This document shows positions 39,115 to 48,006 of a DNA stretch of 64,000 nucleotides, one piece after another; position 1 is the first letter of the stretch; each line of letters starts with the position of its first letter. The stretch spans positions 62,001 through 126,000 of the forward strand of contig NZ_JAINVZ010000005.1 in NCBI RefSeq assembly GCF_019890615.1, given 5' to 3'. Source of the stretch: Streptantibioticus parmotrematis (GTDB lineage: Bacteria > Actinomycetota > Actinomycetes > Streptomycetales > Streptomycetaceae). Below the pieces are notes generated by a model. It made no database searches. It saw only the letters and a list, made by a program, of their open reading frames with translations, and was not told where the DNA came from. The position numbers were made by a program, and so were the translations under genes.

Positions 39115-40226
39115 GATCCGGCGACCAGGGACGCCCCGGCGCCCTCGGCCGGACGCTCGCGGTACGGCTCGGCCGCGGCCTCGTCGCACCGTTCCAGGAC
39201 GCCGAGCAGCGCGTCCACCACGGCGGTGGTGGAGTGGCCGCCGCCGAGGTCCGGGGTGAGGACGCCCCGCTCGGTGGTGAGCCGGATCGCACGTTCCGTC
39301 GCGGCCATCGCGCCCGCGCACCCCGCGTGCCGTTCCGCGATCGCGGCCGCGGCCCGCACGGTCGCCAGCGGGTTGACCGTGTCCTTGCCCTCGATGTCGT
39401 CCGCCGAACCGTGCACCGTCTGGTACTCCACCAGCCCGGCGACGTCCGGATGGAGATGGACGTTCTCCGTGCAGCGGTTCTCCTGGCGTTCCGAGCCGAA
39501 GCGGTCCAGCAGCACGACGTGCATGATGTCGGCCCACTCGTTCCCGGCGATGACGACGGTGCGTGGACGCGGCCCGAAGGCGATGAGGTTGCGGTTGACG
39601 GTGTCGGGCTGGAAGAGCGCGATGTCGACGCCGTGGCGAACACGGGCCCTGGACACCCACTCGTCGAGGGCGCCGTCCAGCAGGTGGAACTTGTACGCCA
39701 TGACGACCTGGCCGATCCCCTCGCGCGGCCACTCCTGCCGCGCCCGCCGCAGCGCGAACGCGATCACCTCGTCGGTGATCTCCTCGCTGAAGGCCATCGT
39801 GCGCGTGACCAGACCGGGGGAGTGCTGGTTCTCACCGGTGTAGAAGCCCTGCGCCTCGTCCCGGACCAGCAGCAGGGAGGTGTCGCCGTCGGTGATGGGG
39901 TCGACCTTCACCGCGCGCAGGCGCTGGCGGACCAGGTAGAGCGACTGGGCGTTGATCGCGGTGCGGAAGACGGCGGTGGTGCCCCGGCGGGCCAGCGTCC
40001 GGCAGAATTCCTCGTAGTGCTCGGCGTCTTCTCGGGTGAGTTCGCGGACCCGGTCGATTCCTCCCGCGGATTTCAGCGAGACGTACGAATGATAGGTCCG
40101 CGGGGAACGCTCGATGGCGATGTCGGTCGCGTGGACGCGGGCGAGGGCGCTCAGTACCCGCTCGAATACGGCGGCGACCTCCGATCCCGTTCCCCGGCCG
40201 ACAGCAAGTCCGATGACCGGCTTCAC
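39111..40226 (-). CDS. Isocitrate/isopropylmalate dehydrogenase family protein
   Basis: 371 residues. The pattern of beta-decarboxylating dehydrogenases is present: N-terminal IGLAVGRGTG, a central LLVRDEAQGFYTGENQ with SPGLVTRTMAFS, VVMAYKFHLLDGALDEW matching the lysine region, NEWADIM matching the NGDYISD/metal-Asp site, and the NAD-binding VHGSADDIEGKDTVNP loop. Several catalytic-site residues differ from housekeeping enzymes, so it is a divergent paralogue probably acting on a different 2-hydroxy acid. It starts 28 bases after the EF-hand gene and is the first enzyme of this operon. Confidence 0.82.
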   Translation of the reverse strand: MKPVIGLAVGRGTGSEVAAVFERVLSALARVHATDIAIERSPRTYHSYVSLKSAGGIDRVRELTREDAEHYEEFCRTLARRGTTAVFRTAINAQSLYLVRQRLRAVKVDPITDGDTSLLLVRDEAQGFYTGENQHSPGLVTRTMAFSEEITDEVIAFALRRARQEWPREGIGQVVMAYKFHLLDGALDEWVSRARVRHGVDIALFQPDTVNRNLIAFGPRPRTVVIAGNEWADIMHVVLLDRFGSERQENRCTENVHLHPDVAGLVEYQTVHGSADDIEGKDTVNPLATVRAAAAIAERHAGCAGAMAATERAIRLTTERGVLTPDLGGGHSTTAVVDALLGVLERCDEAAAEPYRERPAEGAGASLVAGS

Positions 40227-40254
40227 CGTTCTCCTTCCTCGTCGGTTTCCGGTA

Positions 40255-40788
40255 TCAGGCCGCGGTGTTCCCCACGAGGTGGTCCCCCGGAATTCCGGAT
40301 TTCTCGGGGCTGTAGTAGTCCTTGATCCCGACGACCCAGGTGGTCACCTTGACGCGGTCGTCCTCGGTGGGCTCGAAGGCGTCGAAGAGGGTGTCGACAT
40401 TGGCGCGTTCGAAACCGATCGCGCGCATGAGCGCCACGAACGCCGGCCGCTCGATGAGCCCGTCGCCGTCCGGGTCGCCGAGGGCGGCCAGCGACTCGGC
40501 GAAGTCGCTCACCGTCGCGTCGAAGCGCTCCGGCGACAGCACACAGGCGGTGTACTCCTCGAAACTGATCCTGCCGTCGTGGTCGACGTCCAATTCGTCG
40601 GACAGCGTCGTCCAGTACCGCCGGAACGCCGCCACCATCGCGTCCTTCGCGGCCTTGTCCGAGTGGGGTGCGGCCTCGATCACCCGGCTCGCCATGAGGT
40701 CGAAGTCGTCGGAGTCCAGGACTCCGTTCCCGTTGGCGTCGAGGAGGTTGAAGACGAGCTTGACCCGGTTGGTCGCCTCAGTGCGCAT
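40255..40788 (-). CDS. EF-hand calcium-binding protein (calerythrin-like)
   Basis: 177 residues from the ATG at 40788. At least three EF-hand loops are readable: DANGNGVLDSDD near residue 18, DVDHDGRISFEE near residue 65, and DPDGDGLIERPA near residue 108 (position 12 is Ala, so weaker). A degenerate fourth helix-loop-helix follows. Four-EF-hand proteins of this size occur in actinomycetes as calcium buffers or sensors. Leading an operon with a dehydrogenase-like protein, a hydrolase and a methyltransferase is unusual and suggests calcium-dependent control or a non-catalytic role. Confidence 0.87.
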   Translation of the reverse strand: MRTEATNRVKLVFNLLDANGNGVLDSDDFDLMASRVIEAAPHSDKAAKDAMVAAFRRYWTTLSDELDVDHDGRISFEEYTACVLSPERFDATVSDFAESLAALGDPDGDGLIERPAFVALMRAIGFERANVDTLFDAFEPTEDDRVKVTTWVVGIKDYYSPEKSGIPGDHLVGNTAA

Positions 40789-41016
40789 GAACCCATCACC
40801 GTTCTCTCGATCTGGATTTCGCTGGCTTTCACTGGATTTCGCAGGGAAGGAGGGAAGGAACTGGGGGGTGCTCGGTGAACGTGGACCGATCGCGTTTTCC
40901 GCTCCGTATTCCGGAGCCGAAGGCTTCTCCACTATCCAGGCGGCCACGGGCGCGGTGCCGGGAAAAGCGGGCTGTTCACCTGAACGAGGGGAGACGACGG
41001 GATAAACCCGCACAGA

Positions 41017-41526
41017 TCAGCGAGCGCCCTGGCGGGACGCCCTGAACGAGATCCAGACGTCGGGCGGGAGGTCGGGACGGCCCGGCACGGCCCTGCGCTC
41101 CTCGTTCCACGCACTGCCGCACAGGTCGGTGGCGACCCGGCGCCAGAACGCGACCGCACCCGCGTTGACGTCCTGGAACGCCACTTCCCACGGACCGGGG
41201 TGCCGTGTGACCACGTGCCGCACCGCACGCAGTCCGATGCCCGACCTGCGCGCGCCACGCACCACGAAGAAGCTGTTGAGCACCCGCGTCGGCGCGTCCA
41301 GGGCCCGCACGCAGGCGAGCCCCGCCGGGCGGTCGTCGCTCAGCAGCAGGTACGGCGCCCAGCCGGGGTCGGCGAACGCCGCTTCGAGCCGCTCCTGCCG
41401 GAAGCGCCCGTCGGCATCGGGCAACGCGCCGTCGAACTCCGACATGTCGTGCCGGAACATCAGCCACAGCCGCTCGACGAGGGCGTGGTCCTCGGCGGTG
41501 GCGCGGCGCACGGAGACATCGGGCAT
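41017..41526 (-). CDS. GNAT-family N-acetyltransferase
   Basis: 169 residues from the ATG at 41526 with GAGGAG 5 bases upstream. The acetyl-CoA-binding region (FFVVRGARRSGIGLRAVRHV) and the later WEVAFQDVNAGAVAFWRRV match the GNAT fold. Substrate unknown. It stands alone, with a hairpin upstream and a 228-base gap to the EF-hand gene. Confidence 0.85.
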   Translation of the reverse strand: MPDVSVRRATAEDHALVERLWLMFRHDMSEFDGALPDADGRFRQERLEAAFADPGWAPYLLLSDDRPAGLACVRALDAPTRVLNSFFVVRGARRSGIGLRAVRHVVTRHPGPWEVAFQDVNAGAVAFWRRVATDLCGSAWNEERRAVPGRPDLPPDVWISFRASRQGAR

Positions 41527-41612
41527 GGGAACTCCTCGAAGGGTGCTGTCCGGGCCGTGGGATCTCACGCCTGGCGCGCATCGGTCATGCCACGGTCGCC
41601 GGAAACGACGAA

Positions 41613-41649
41613 AGCCTCCCCGGCGGACCGAAGTCCGGCCGGGAAGGCT
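41613..41649 (-). terminator. Hairpin after the SGNH hydrolase gene
   Basis: Arms 41613-41624 and 41638-41649 pair over 12 positions with one mismatch. It lies between the SGNH hydrolase stop at 41688 and the GNAT start at 41526. Confidence 0.6.
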
Positions 41650-41687
41650 CGTTGGATCGCCTGAACCCTAGCAGGCGGCGCGGGAGT

Positions 41688-42872
41688 TCACCGCGCCGGG
41701 GCGAACGGCCCGGCACCGCTGAAGGCGTGCGCCGCGAAGCGCTCACCCATGCGGCGGTGGGTCGCCGCGTCCGGGTGGAGTGCGTCGGGCAGCGGTGACT
41801 CCGTGGCGTCGGCCGGGCCGTACAGCTCGCGGCCGTCCAGGTAGTGGATCGCGGGGTCGTCCGCCGATCGCTGCGCCACGATCCGCGCCAGCTCGTCACG
41901 GATCACGTTGAGCGTCAGCTTGCCCGCCGCGCGCTCCGCCGGGTCGCCCATCGCCTTGAACCGTGGCTGGTCGGTTCCGAACGTCTCCAGGTCCGGGGCG
42001 GACGGGCCCGGCGTGTCCTCGTGGATGGGGCACAGGATGGGGGAGACGACCAGCAGCGGTGTGGTGGGATGACCGTCGCGGATGGTGTCGAGGAAGCCGT
42101 GGACGGCCGGGGTGAAGGCGCGCAGCCGCATCAGGTCGGCGTTGACCACGTTGATGCCCAGCTTCAGGCTGATGAAGTCGGCGGGGGTGTCGCGCAGGGT
42201 GCGGGCGGTGAACGGGTCGAGCAGGGCGCAGCCGCCCAGGCCCAGGTTGATCAGTTCCACGCCGCCGAGACGAGCGGCGAGCGCGGGCCAGGTGGTGGTG
42301 GGGCTCTCGGCGTCCGAGCCGTGACTGATCGAACTCCCGTGGTGCAGCCAGACGTCGCGGCCCCGTTCGGGCGCGGGCCGCACGGGAGCGTCGGTGCGCA
42401 ACGCCACGAGTTCGGCGGTCTCGTTGTGCGGCAGCCAGATCTCCACGTCCTTCTCGCGGTCCGGCAGCCCGGTGAACCGCAACGTGCCGATCGGGCCGGG
42501 CCGTTGCTCCATGGTGCCCGCGGCCATGTCGATGGTCAGCACGTTGCCGTCGGACACACTGTCGCGCGCGGTCGGCTCGCCGTCGACCAGCAGTTCGTAG
42601 AGGCCGTCGGGGCGGGGCGGCACGCCCGTGTAGACACGTTTGGTGGCCAGCACGTCGAGTTCGACGGCGGTGGCCGCGGTGCGGAAGACCAGCCGGACGC
42701 CGGACGGCTGGCTCTCCACCATGGCCAGCTGCGGATCGGTGTACTGGGCGCGGGCCCAGGCGGGCAGCCGGTGCGGCAGCACACCGCGCTCGGTGCGTTC
42801 CAGGTCGAGGGCGCCGCGCACGGTGTCGGAGGTGATGGGGGTGGTGGTCCAGTCGTGCTCGGTGGCGTGCAT
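41688..42872 (-). CDS. SGNH/GDSL-type esterase with N-terminal beta domain
   Basis: 394 residues. The N-terminal 170 residues look like the beta-sandwich found before SGNH domains of carbohydrate esterases (family-2-like). The catalytic part has block I G-S-S-I-S-H-G-S-D near residue 180, a Gly block (NLGLGG), an Asn block (KLGINVVN), and the C-terminal D-A-L-H-P-D with the catalytic Asp and His. It probably removes acetyl or other acyl groups from sugars. No signal peptide was seen. It follows the TetR gene by 41 bases and is likely its regulated partner. Confidence 0.85.
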   Translation of the reverse strand: MHATEHDWTTTPITSDTVRGALDLERTERGVLPHRLPAWARAQYTDPQLAMVESQPSGVRLVFRTAATAVELDVLATKRVYTGVPPRPDGLYELLVDGEPTARDSVSDGNVLTIDMAAGTMEQRPGPIGTLRFTGLPDREKDVEIWLPHNETAELVALRTDAPVRPAPERGRDVWLHHGSSISHGSDAESPTTTWPALAARLGGVELINLGLGGCALLDPFTARTLRDTPADFISLKLGINVVNADLMRLRAFTPAVHGFLDTIRDGHPTTPLLVVSPILCPIHEDTPGPSAPDLETFGTDQPRFKAMGDPAERAAGKLTLNVIRDELARIVAQRSADDPAIHYLDGRELYGPADATESPLPDALHPDAATHRRMGERFAAHAFSGAGPFAPAR

Positions 42873-42913
42873 GGGAGTACCAGGCTCTCGTGGGGAGGTC
42901 GGCGTGAACGGGC

Positions 42914-43483
42914 TCAGGAGGCGGGCCAGTTGCGCAGCGTGGCGTCGAGGGCGTCGATGATCCGTGGCCAGGTCTCCCGCGGGTCCGGAGCGCTGTGGTC
43001 GAAGCTGCCGGCCAGCTCCAGGCTGACGTAGCCGTGGAAGACGCTGCCCAGCAGGCGGACCGCGTGGGTCTGGTCGGGCTCGGCCAGGTCGTAGCCACGC
43101 AGGATGGCCCGGCTCATCCGCGCGTGCCGCACGCCCGCGCTGGCTGCCGCCGTCCCGGGGTCGAGTGGCATCCGCATCGCGGCGTAGCGCCCGGGATGCT
43201 CGCGGGCGTAGTCGCGGTAGACGCCGGCGAAGGCGGCCAGGGCGTCCTTGCCTGCCCGGCCGGCCAGCGCGTCGGCCGCCCGGTCGGCGAGTTCCTCCAG
43301 GGCGAGCAGGGCGATCCTGGTCCTGAGGTCCTGCGAGTTCTTCAGGTGGGAGTACAGGCTGGCGACCTTGACGTCGAACCGCCTGGCCAGCGCGGAGACG
43401 GTGACCTGGTCGAAGCCGACCTCGTCGGCCAGCTCCGCCCCCGCGAGCGTCAGGCGCTCGGCGGTGAGTCCGGCGCGGGGCAT
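42914..43483 (-). CDS. TetR-family regulator
   Basis: 189 residues from the ATG at 43483 with GGAGGAGGA close upstream. The helix-turn-helix at about 22-55 (FDQVTVSALARRFDVKVASLYSHL) is typical. The C-terminal part resembles the WHG-type ligand domain (AREHPGRYAAMRMPLDPG, and VFHGYVSLE). It should repress its own promoter, which carries a matching palindrome, and the co-directional SGNH hydrolase gene 41 bases downstream. Confidence 0.9.
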   Translation of the reverse strand: MPRAGLTAERLTLAGAELADEVGFDQVTVSALARRFDVKVASLYSHLKNSQDLRTRIALLALEELADRAADALAGRAGKDALAAFAGVYRDYAREHPGRYAAMRMPLDPGTAAASAGVRHARMSRAILRGYDLAEPDQTHAVRLLGSVFHGYVSLELAGSFDHSAPDPRETWPRIIDALDATLRNWPAS

Positions 43484-43512
43484 GGTCCTCCTCCCGTTCG
43501 ATGGCATCACCG

Positions 43513-43542
43513 ATTATGCAGCTGCCTAATACCTTTAGGCAA
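43513..43542 (-). promoter_or_regulatory. TetR-gene promoter with embedded operator palindrome
   Basis: On the minus strand TTGCCT (43542-43537) and CATAAT (43518-43513) are separated by 18 bases, a good -35/-10 pair. Between and overlapping them lies TGCCTAA-N5-TTAGGCA (43523-43541), a perfect 7-bp palindrome. Binding there would block RNA polymerase, so autoregulation by the adjacent TetR protein is likely. Confidence 0.7.
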
Positions 43543-43599
43543 GCCGCTACGGGACAGAGGAACGGGAGAAGGCTGGGTCAGGGCTCGCTCGCCCCTCGT

Positions 43600-44928
43600 C
43601 TACGCGTCGACCCGCGCCCGCTGCTCGCTGACGCGTGCGGTCGGGCGCGGCCACCGGATCTGGGTCGCGCACAACGAGACGATGCCCGCCGAGACCGCCA
43701 CCGCGCCCAGCCCCCACACCAGGCCGGTGGCGTTCGCTATGAACCCGATGACCGGGGGGCCGCCCAGCAGCCCCGTCGTCCCCATGGCCGCGACCAGCGT
43801 CAGCACGTCGGAGCCCTGTCCGGCCGCCGCCACGTAGACGCACGGGGTGACGGCGGCGATGCCGAGCCCGACGCAGGCGAACCCGGCCAGCGCGGGCACC
43901 ACGCCACCGCTCAGCAGCGCCAGTGCCAGTCCCACGCCCGCCAGCGCGCTGCCGAGCCGGACGATCGGCCCGTCGCCCCAGCGGTCGCGCCAGCCGTCCG
44001 CGAAGAGCCGGGCCACGACCATCATGCAGGAGACGACCGCGATGCCCATCGGCGCCAGTTCCGCCGACGCCTTCGCCACGTCCTTCAGGTAGAGGGCGGA
44101 CCAGTCGTTCATCGCGCCCTCGGTGACGGTGCCGAACGCCATCGCGCAGCACATCCACAGCGTCATCCGCGACGGAAGCGACCAACGGGTGCGCCGCCGC
44201 GCGCCGTTGGCGGTCGCCGCGTCGGTCACCCCGGCGGCGTCCGTCTCCCCGGCGGCGTGGGGCTTTGCCTCGTCCCCCGTCAGCAGGCCGGAGCGCGCGT
44301 ACCCGGCGAGCGCCAGCAGGAGGACGGTGGCGACCCCGAAGTGCACGGCGACCGTGGACGTCATGGCGTTCATGCCGGAGGCCAGCAGCGCGGCGAACAA
44401 CGACCCGCCGCTGAACGTGGCGTGGAGTTTCGCCATGGCGTTGCGCCCGTGCCGGACCTCCAGCGCCGCGCCCTGGGCGTTCATGGCCACGTTGAGGCAT
44501 CCCACCAGCACCCCGTCGCACGCCATCACCACCAGCGCGACCGGGTAGTCGGGCGCGGCGGCCAGCACGAGCAGCAGCAGGGCCAGGCACACCGCGGAAC
44601 CGAGCGCCAGACGCCGCGAGCCGAGCCGTCTCATCAGCATGGCGACCAGGGGGAACGACGCCGCCGCACCCACGCCCGTGGCCATCAGCAGCAGACCGAC
44701 CTCGGCGGTGGTCAGACCCAGGTGCGCCTTGATCGACGGCAGCCGCGACGCCCAGGTGGCGTACTGGAAGCCCAGCGAGCAGAACAGCGCGGCGATGGCC
44801 AACTGCCCCTTGCGGAAGGGGTCGTTCGGGCGCCACATGCGGATCAGTCCCTCTCTCGTCGGGCCGACGGCCGTGCCGTCGGCCCGTGTGCCGGCGGCAC
44901 GCGTGCCGGTGTCTCCCGTGCCGCTCAC
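43600..44928 (-). CDS. MFS transporter, last gene of the PhyH operon
   Basis: 442 residues with about twelve hydrophobic segments and a charged central loop (about 215-250). Motif-like segments MRRLGSRR after helix 2 and the overall pattern match the YbjJ/fucose-type major facilitator group. The GTG start at 44928 overlaps the stop of the GNAT gene (GTGA), so it is coupled to the five-gene operon and probably exports its product. Confidence 0.87.
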   Translation of the reverse strand: MSGTGDTGTRAAGTRADGTAVGPTREGLIRMWRPNDPFRKGQLAIAALFCSLGFQYATWASRLPSIKAHLGLTTAEVGLLLMATGVGAAASFPLVAMLMRRLGSRRLALGSAVCLALLLLVLAAAPDYPVALVVMACDGVLVGCLNVAMNAQGAALEVRHGRNAMAKLHATFSGGSLFAALLASGMNAMTSTVAVHFGVATVLLLALAGYARSGLLTGDEAKPHAAGETDAAGVTDAATANGARRRTRWSLPSRMTLWMCCAMAFGTVTEGAMNDWSALYLKDVAKASAELAPMGIAVVSCMMVVARLFADGWRDRWGDGPIVRLGSALAGVGLALALLSGGVVPALAGFACVGLGIAAVTPCVYVAAAGQGSDVLTLVAAMGTTGLLGGPPVIGFIANATGLVWGLGAVAVSAGIVSLCATQIRWPRPTARVSEQRARVDA

Positions 44929-45452
44929 ACCGCCGCTCCCGTCACGATCTCCACCGGCACCGGCCGCGACATGTACCGCGCCCCCGGCCCGTAGCCCTCC
45001 GGCGGCGCCACGTCGGGGTGCGCGGTGAAGCCCCGGCCCGCCCAGAAGGGCGCGCTGTCGCCGACCGCCACGAGGGAGACCGTCGCGAATTCGTGAGACC
45101 GCGCTGTCGCGAACAGACGACCCAGGAGCGCCGTCGCCAGCCCGGAACCGCGCAGGTCCTCGGCGACGACGAGGTCGTGCAGGTGGAGGTTGCCGGTGCG
45201 CGCCACGGTGCTCTCGGCGCGCGTCAGGTCGGGGTACCGGAACATCGGGTACGGCAGCGCCAGTAGGTATCCGGCAGCGCGTTCGCCGACGTCCAGCACG
45301 AAGCAGGTGGCCGGCGACGCCTTGACCCGGGACTCCAGCGCGGCCCGGCCCTCCGACAGACCGAGCGGGGTGTACGCGGCGGACTCCAGGGCGACGATCG
45401 TGTCCCAGTCGCCGCCGCGCACGTGCCGCACCCGTGGTGCGTGCGAGGTCAA
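44925..45452 (-). CDS. GNAT-family N-acetyltransferase in the PhyH operon
   Basis: 175 residues. The start is TTG at 45452, overlapping the decarboxylase stop (TTGA) with GGGAGG 6 bases upstream; no other start preserves the N-terminal strand. The acetyl-CoA loop is L-H-D-L-V-V-A-E-D-L-R-G-S-G-L-A, and the VSLVAVGDSAPFWAGRGF segment completes the fold. It probably acetylates the amine made by the preceding decarboxylase, or gives self-protection against the product. Confidence 0.85.
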   Translation of the reverse strand: MTSHAPRVRHVRGGDWDTIVALESAAYTPLGLSEGRAALESRVKASPATCFVLDVGERAAGYLLALPYPMFRYPDLTRAESTVARTGNLHLHDLVVAEDLRGSGLATALLGRLFATARSHEFATVSLVAVGDSAPFWAGRGFTAHPDVAPPEGYGPGARYMSRPVPVEIVTGAAV

Positions 45453-46714
45453 CGCGGGCCTCCCGCGCAGGCGGTGACGTCGTCGATCCGCTCCGGCCGG
45501 CGCGGCGGAGGCACGCGGTCGGACGGCAGGCAGACGAGCGGAAGCGGGCTGAAGCCGTTGAACCCGCGCGTCATGTAGCTCGTCGCGTAGGCGCCGCTCG
45601 CAAGGATCCACACCGGGTCGCCCGAGGCGACCGCGCCGGGCACCTCCACGAGGCCGTGGTCGTGGGAATAGGCGTCGTCGCTGTCGCAGGTCGGACCGGC
45701 CACCACGGCGGACACGGCATCGGCGCCCAGGTGCGTGGGGAAGACCAGGCGGTACTGGAGCGCGTCCATCTCGTACAGGCCGTTGAACTTGCCGCAGCTC
45801 AGGTAGAGCCAGTGCGCGCGCGCCCCGTCCTGCCGCTCGCGTGAGGTCAGGCGCAGGACGTGGGCCCTGATGGCGCCGTGGTCGGCGACGAGGTGGCGGC
45901 CGGGTTCGATGAGGAACGCCAGGCGGCGGCCCGCCACCCGCGTCAGCCGCCGCATGCCCTGCCGGACGGCGGCGAAGATCTCGTCCAGCGGCGGTTCCAG
46001 CGGCGTTCCCCACTGGTCGAGGTAACCGGCGGCGGGCAGCCCGCCGCCCAGGTTGATGTGATCGAGGAGGATCCCCCGCCGGTCAAGCGCCGTCAGGACG
46101 TCCGCCAGCCGGTCGCACGCGTCGTCCCACGCCTCGGCGGTCATCTGCTGCGATCCCACGTGGACGGAGAGCCCCGAAGGCGTCAGGCCCAGGTCGCGTG
46201 CCCGCTCCAGGACGCGCACGGCGTCACCCGCGGAGCAGCCGAACTTGTGGCTGAGCCCCCACAGCGCGCCCTTCCCGTCCGTGGCGAGCCGGCAGAAGAC
46301 CCGGGCGCCCGGCGCGTGCGCCGCGATGGCCTCGACGTCCTCCAAGCTGTCGGTGGCGAAGTCCCGTACCCCCAGCCGGTGGGCGTGGGCGATGTCGCGG
46401 TCGGACTTGATGGTGTTGCCGTAGTGGACGCGTTCGACCGGCACACCGGTGCGCAGCGCGTGCGCGATCTCCTGCGGACTGGCCGCGTCCACCCCCGAGC
46501 CCCGGCGTGCCAGGCAGGTCAGCACTTCGTCGACGGGGCACGCCTTCATCGCGAACCGCACGGACACACCGGGCAGTTCGCGCACCAGGTTCGCGTAGGC
46601 GGCCTCGACGCCCGCGAGGTCGTAGACCAGGCGGTCCCCGGGGGCGTCCGCGAGCGCGCGGTGCAGCCGGGAGCCGGGCGGGGGCGTGGTGGCTGTCACC
46701 GGCGGGGTGCGCAC
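45449..46714 (-). CDS. PLP-dependent (fold III) basic amino acid decarboxylase
   Basis: 421 residues from a GTG at 46714 that overlaps the previous gene by 19 bases. Motifs of the ornithine/lysine/DAP decarboxylase family: PLP lysine K57 in FAMKACP, HVGSQ at 185-189, GGG at 223-225, EPGR at 270-273, the active-site Cys343 in PTCDSDD, and the C-terminal GAYATSYMTRGFNGF. The C-D-S-x-D form and F-N-G-F ending favour ornithine/lysine-type over diaminopimelate-type enzymes. It would decarboxylate a basic amino acid, perhaps already hydroxylated by the PhyH enzyme of the same operon. The exact substrate is not known. Confidence 0.87.
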   Translation of the reverse strand: MRTPPVTATTPPPGSRLHRALADAPGDRLVYDLAGVEAAYANLVRELPGVSVRFAMKACPVDEVLTCLARRGSGVDAASPQEIAHALRTGVPVERVHYGNTIKSDRDIAHAHRLGVRDFATDSLEDVEAIAAHAPGARVFCRLATDGKGALWGLSHKFGCSAGDAVRVLERARDLGLTPSGLSVHVGSQQMTAEAWDDACDRLADVLTALDRRGILLDHINLGGGLPAAGYLDQWGTPLEPPLDEIFAAVRQGMRRLTRVAGRRLAFLIEPGRHLVADHGAIRAHVLRLTSRERQDGARAHWLYLSCGKFNGLYEMDALQYRLVFPTHLGADAVSAVVAGPTCDSDDAYSHDHGLVEVPGAVASGDPVWILASGAYATSYMTRGFNGFSPLPLVCLPSDRVPPPRRPERIDDVTACAGGPR

Positions 46715-48006
46715 GGGCTCACCTTCCTGCTCGCGTCCACCATCGGCCCCCACGCCTCCATCAGGAGGGCGAAGTCCTCGGTGTCCTGACGGGCCTCGCG
46801 CAGCAGGCGTTCCCGCTCCGCGGCGACGTGCTCCGCGAACCGCGCGTACTTGCCGCCGAGTTTGCGGTAGGCCGCTTCGAGCACGTCCAGCCGGTGGGCG
46901 TTGTCGGCCTGGTCGAGCCCGGTGCTCTCGCGCACGAACCCGGCGACGACCTCCGCGCGCACCTCGCCGCGCTCGTCCAGCAGCGCGGAACCGGCCTCGG
47001 CCATGCGGTCGTAGGCGAAGTTGAGGTACAGCATGGAGAGCAGGAACTTCACGTACCGGGTCTGGTACGCGGTGAAGCCCGCCCCGGTCCTGCGCTCGGG
47101 CGTGTAGTAGTTGACGATGTCGCGGTTGTGCAGCACGCCGGGGAGCGTCGCGTCGTGGACGACGTGGATCAGGAAGTAGTCGCTGCCGATGGTGTCGGTG
47201 GCGGGCGGCAGCGGTATGCGTTCGTGAACGCGGTGGAAGGCGATGTTGCACATGTCGACCCGCATCGGGTCGACCAGCCCGAGGACCGTGTGGTCCGCCG
47301 TGAACACCGCGTCGCCCGCGCCCCGGAACGACTCCGCGACCAGCTCCCGCTTCTGCCGCTCGGACCAGTCGAGCGGGGCCCACAGGCTCACCACGTCGTG
47401 GTAGACGTCCGGGTCGAGGCGCTGGATCTCCCCGATGTCGACGGACAGCTCGCCCACGAACGAACCACCCACCATGGCGACCGGCTTGTCGGCGTGGGCC
47501 GCGTCCAGCGTGCTGTCCGAGACCAGCGGCGCCACGTCGGACGCCCGCCGGCCCAGGGCCATCAGCTCCGGATGTACGGGGAACACCGGTGAGCCGTCGG
47601 CCACTTGGTAGCGGCTGTCGGAGTCCCTGCGGTGCACCGACTCGCATCCCAGCGCGGCGGCCAGCAGGAACGCCCGGTTGGTGCAGGCGCCGTAGGACAG
47701 CCGGTCGGGCAGCATGAGGTCGAGCAGCAGATCGGGCTTCGCCACGCCCGCCTCGTCGATCACCCGGCGCAGGAAGTCCCGCTGGTCCGCCTCCCCGACG
47801 TGGTGGGCGACGACACCGGGCACCGCGGGCAGCTCACGCACCGCGCGGGCGTGCTCGGCGAAGACGTCCCCCTCGCTGGAGTCCAGCACCAGCAGGTGCA
47901 CCTCGACGTCGAAGTGGCGCACCGCGTACGCGGCCTCCTCGCCCAGCGTCGCGATGGTGGACGCGCACGCCCTGTTGGTGGGAAGGGTCAGACAGATTCG
48001 GCGCAT
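46696..48006 (-). CDS. DUF6271-like protein of unknown function
   Basis: 436 residues; starts inside the end of the PhyH gene (19-base overlap). The N-terminal MRRICLTLPTNRACASTI with later LLVLDSSEGD resembles a nucleotide-sugar or Rossmann-like strand pattern. A mid-section has Y-G-A-C-T-N-R-A-F-L-L-A-A-A-L-G with H-R-R-D-S-D and a VGGSFVGELSVDIG segment, which together recall a glycosyltransferase-A fold with an acidic metal site. I recognise it as the family usually labelled DUF6271 in streptomycetes, from memory only. The conserved D-S-D may bind metal. No function is established; it is the least understood member of this operon. Confidence 0.65.
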   Translation of the reverse strand: MRRICLTLPTNRACASTIATLGEEAAYAVRHFDVEVHLLVLDSSEGDVFAEHARAVRELPAVPGVVAHHVGEADQRDFLRRVIDEAGVAKPDLLLDLMLPDRLSYGACTNRAFLLAAALGCESVHRRDSDSRYQVADGSPVFPVHPELMALGRRASDVAPLVSDSTLDAAHADKPVAMVGGSFVGELSVDIGEIQRLDPDVYHDVVSLWAPLDWSERQKRELVAESFRGAGDAVFTADHTVLGLVDPMRVDMCNIAFHRVHERIPLPPATDTIGSDYFLIHVVHDATLPGVLHNRDIVNYYTPERRTGAGFTAYQTRYVKFLLSMLYLNFAYDRMAEAGSALLDERGEVRAEVVAGFVRESTGLDQADNAHRLDVLEAAYRKLGGKYARFAEHVAAERERLLREARQDTEDFALLMEAWGPMVDASRKVSPCAPRR

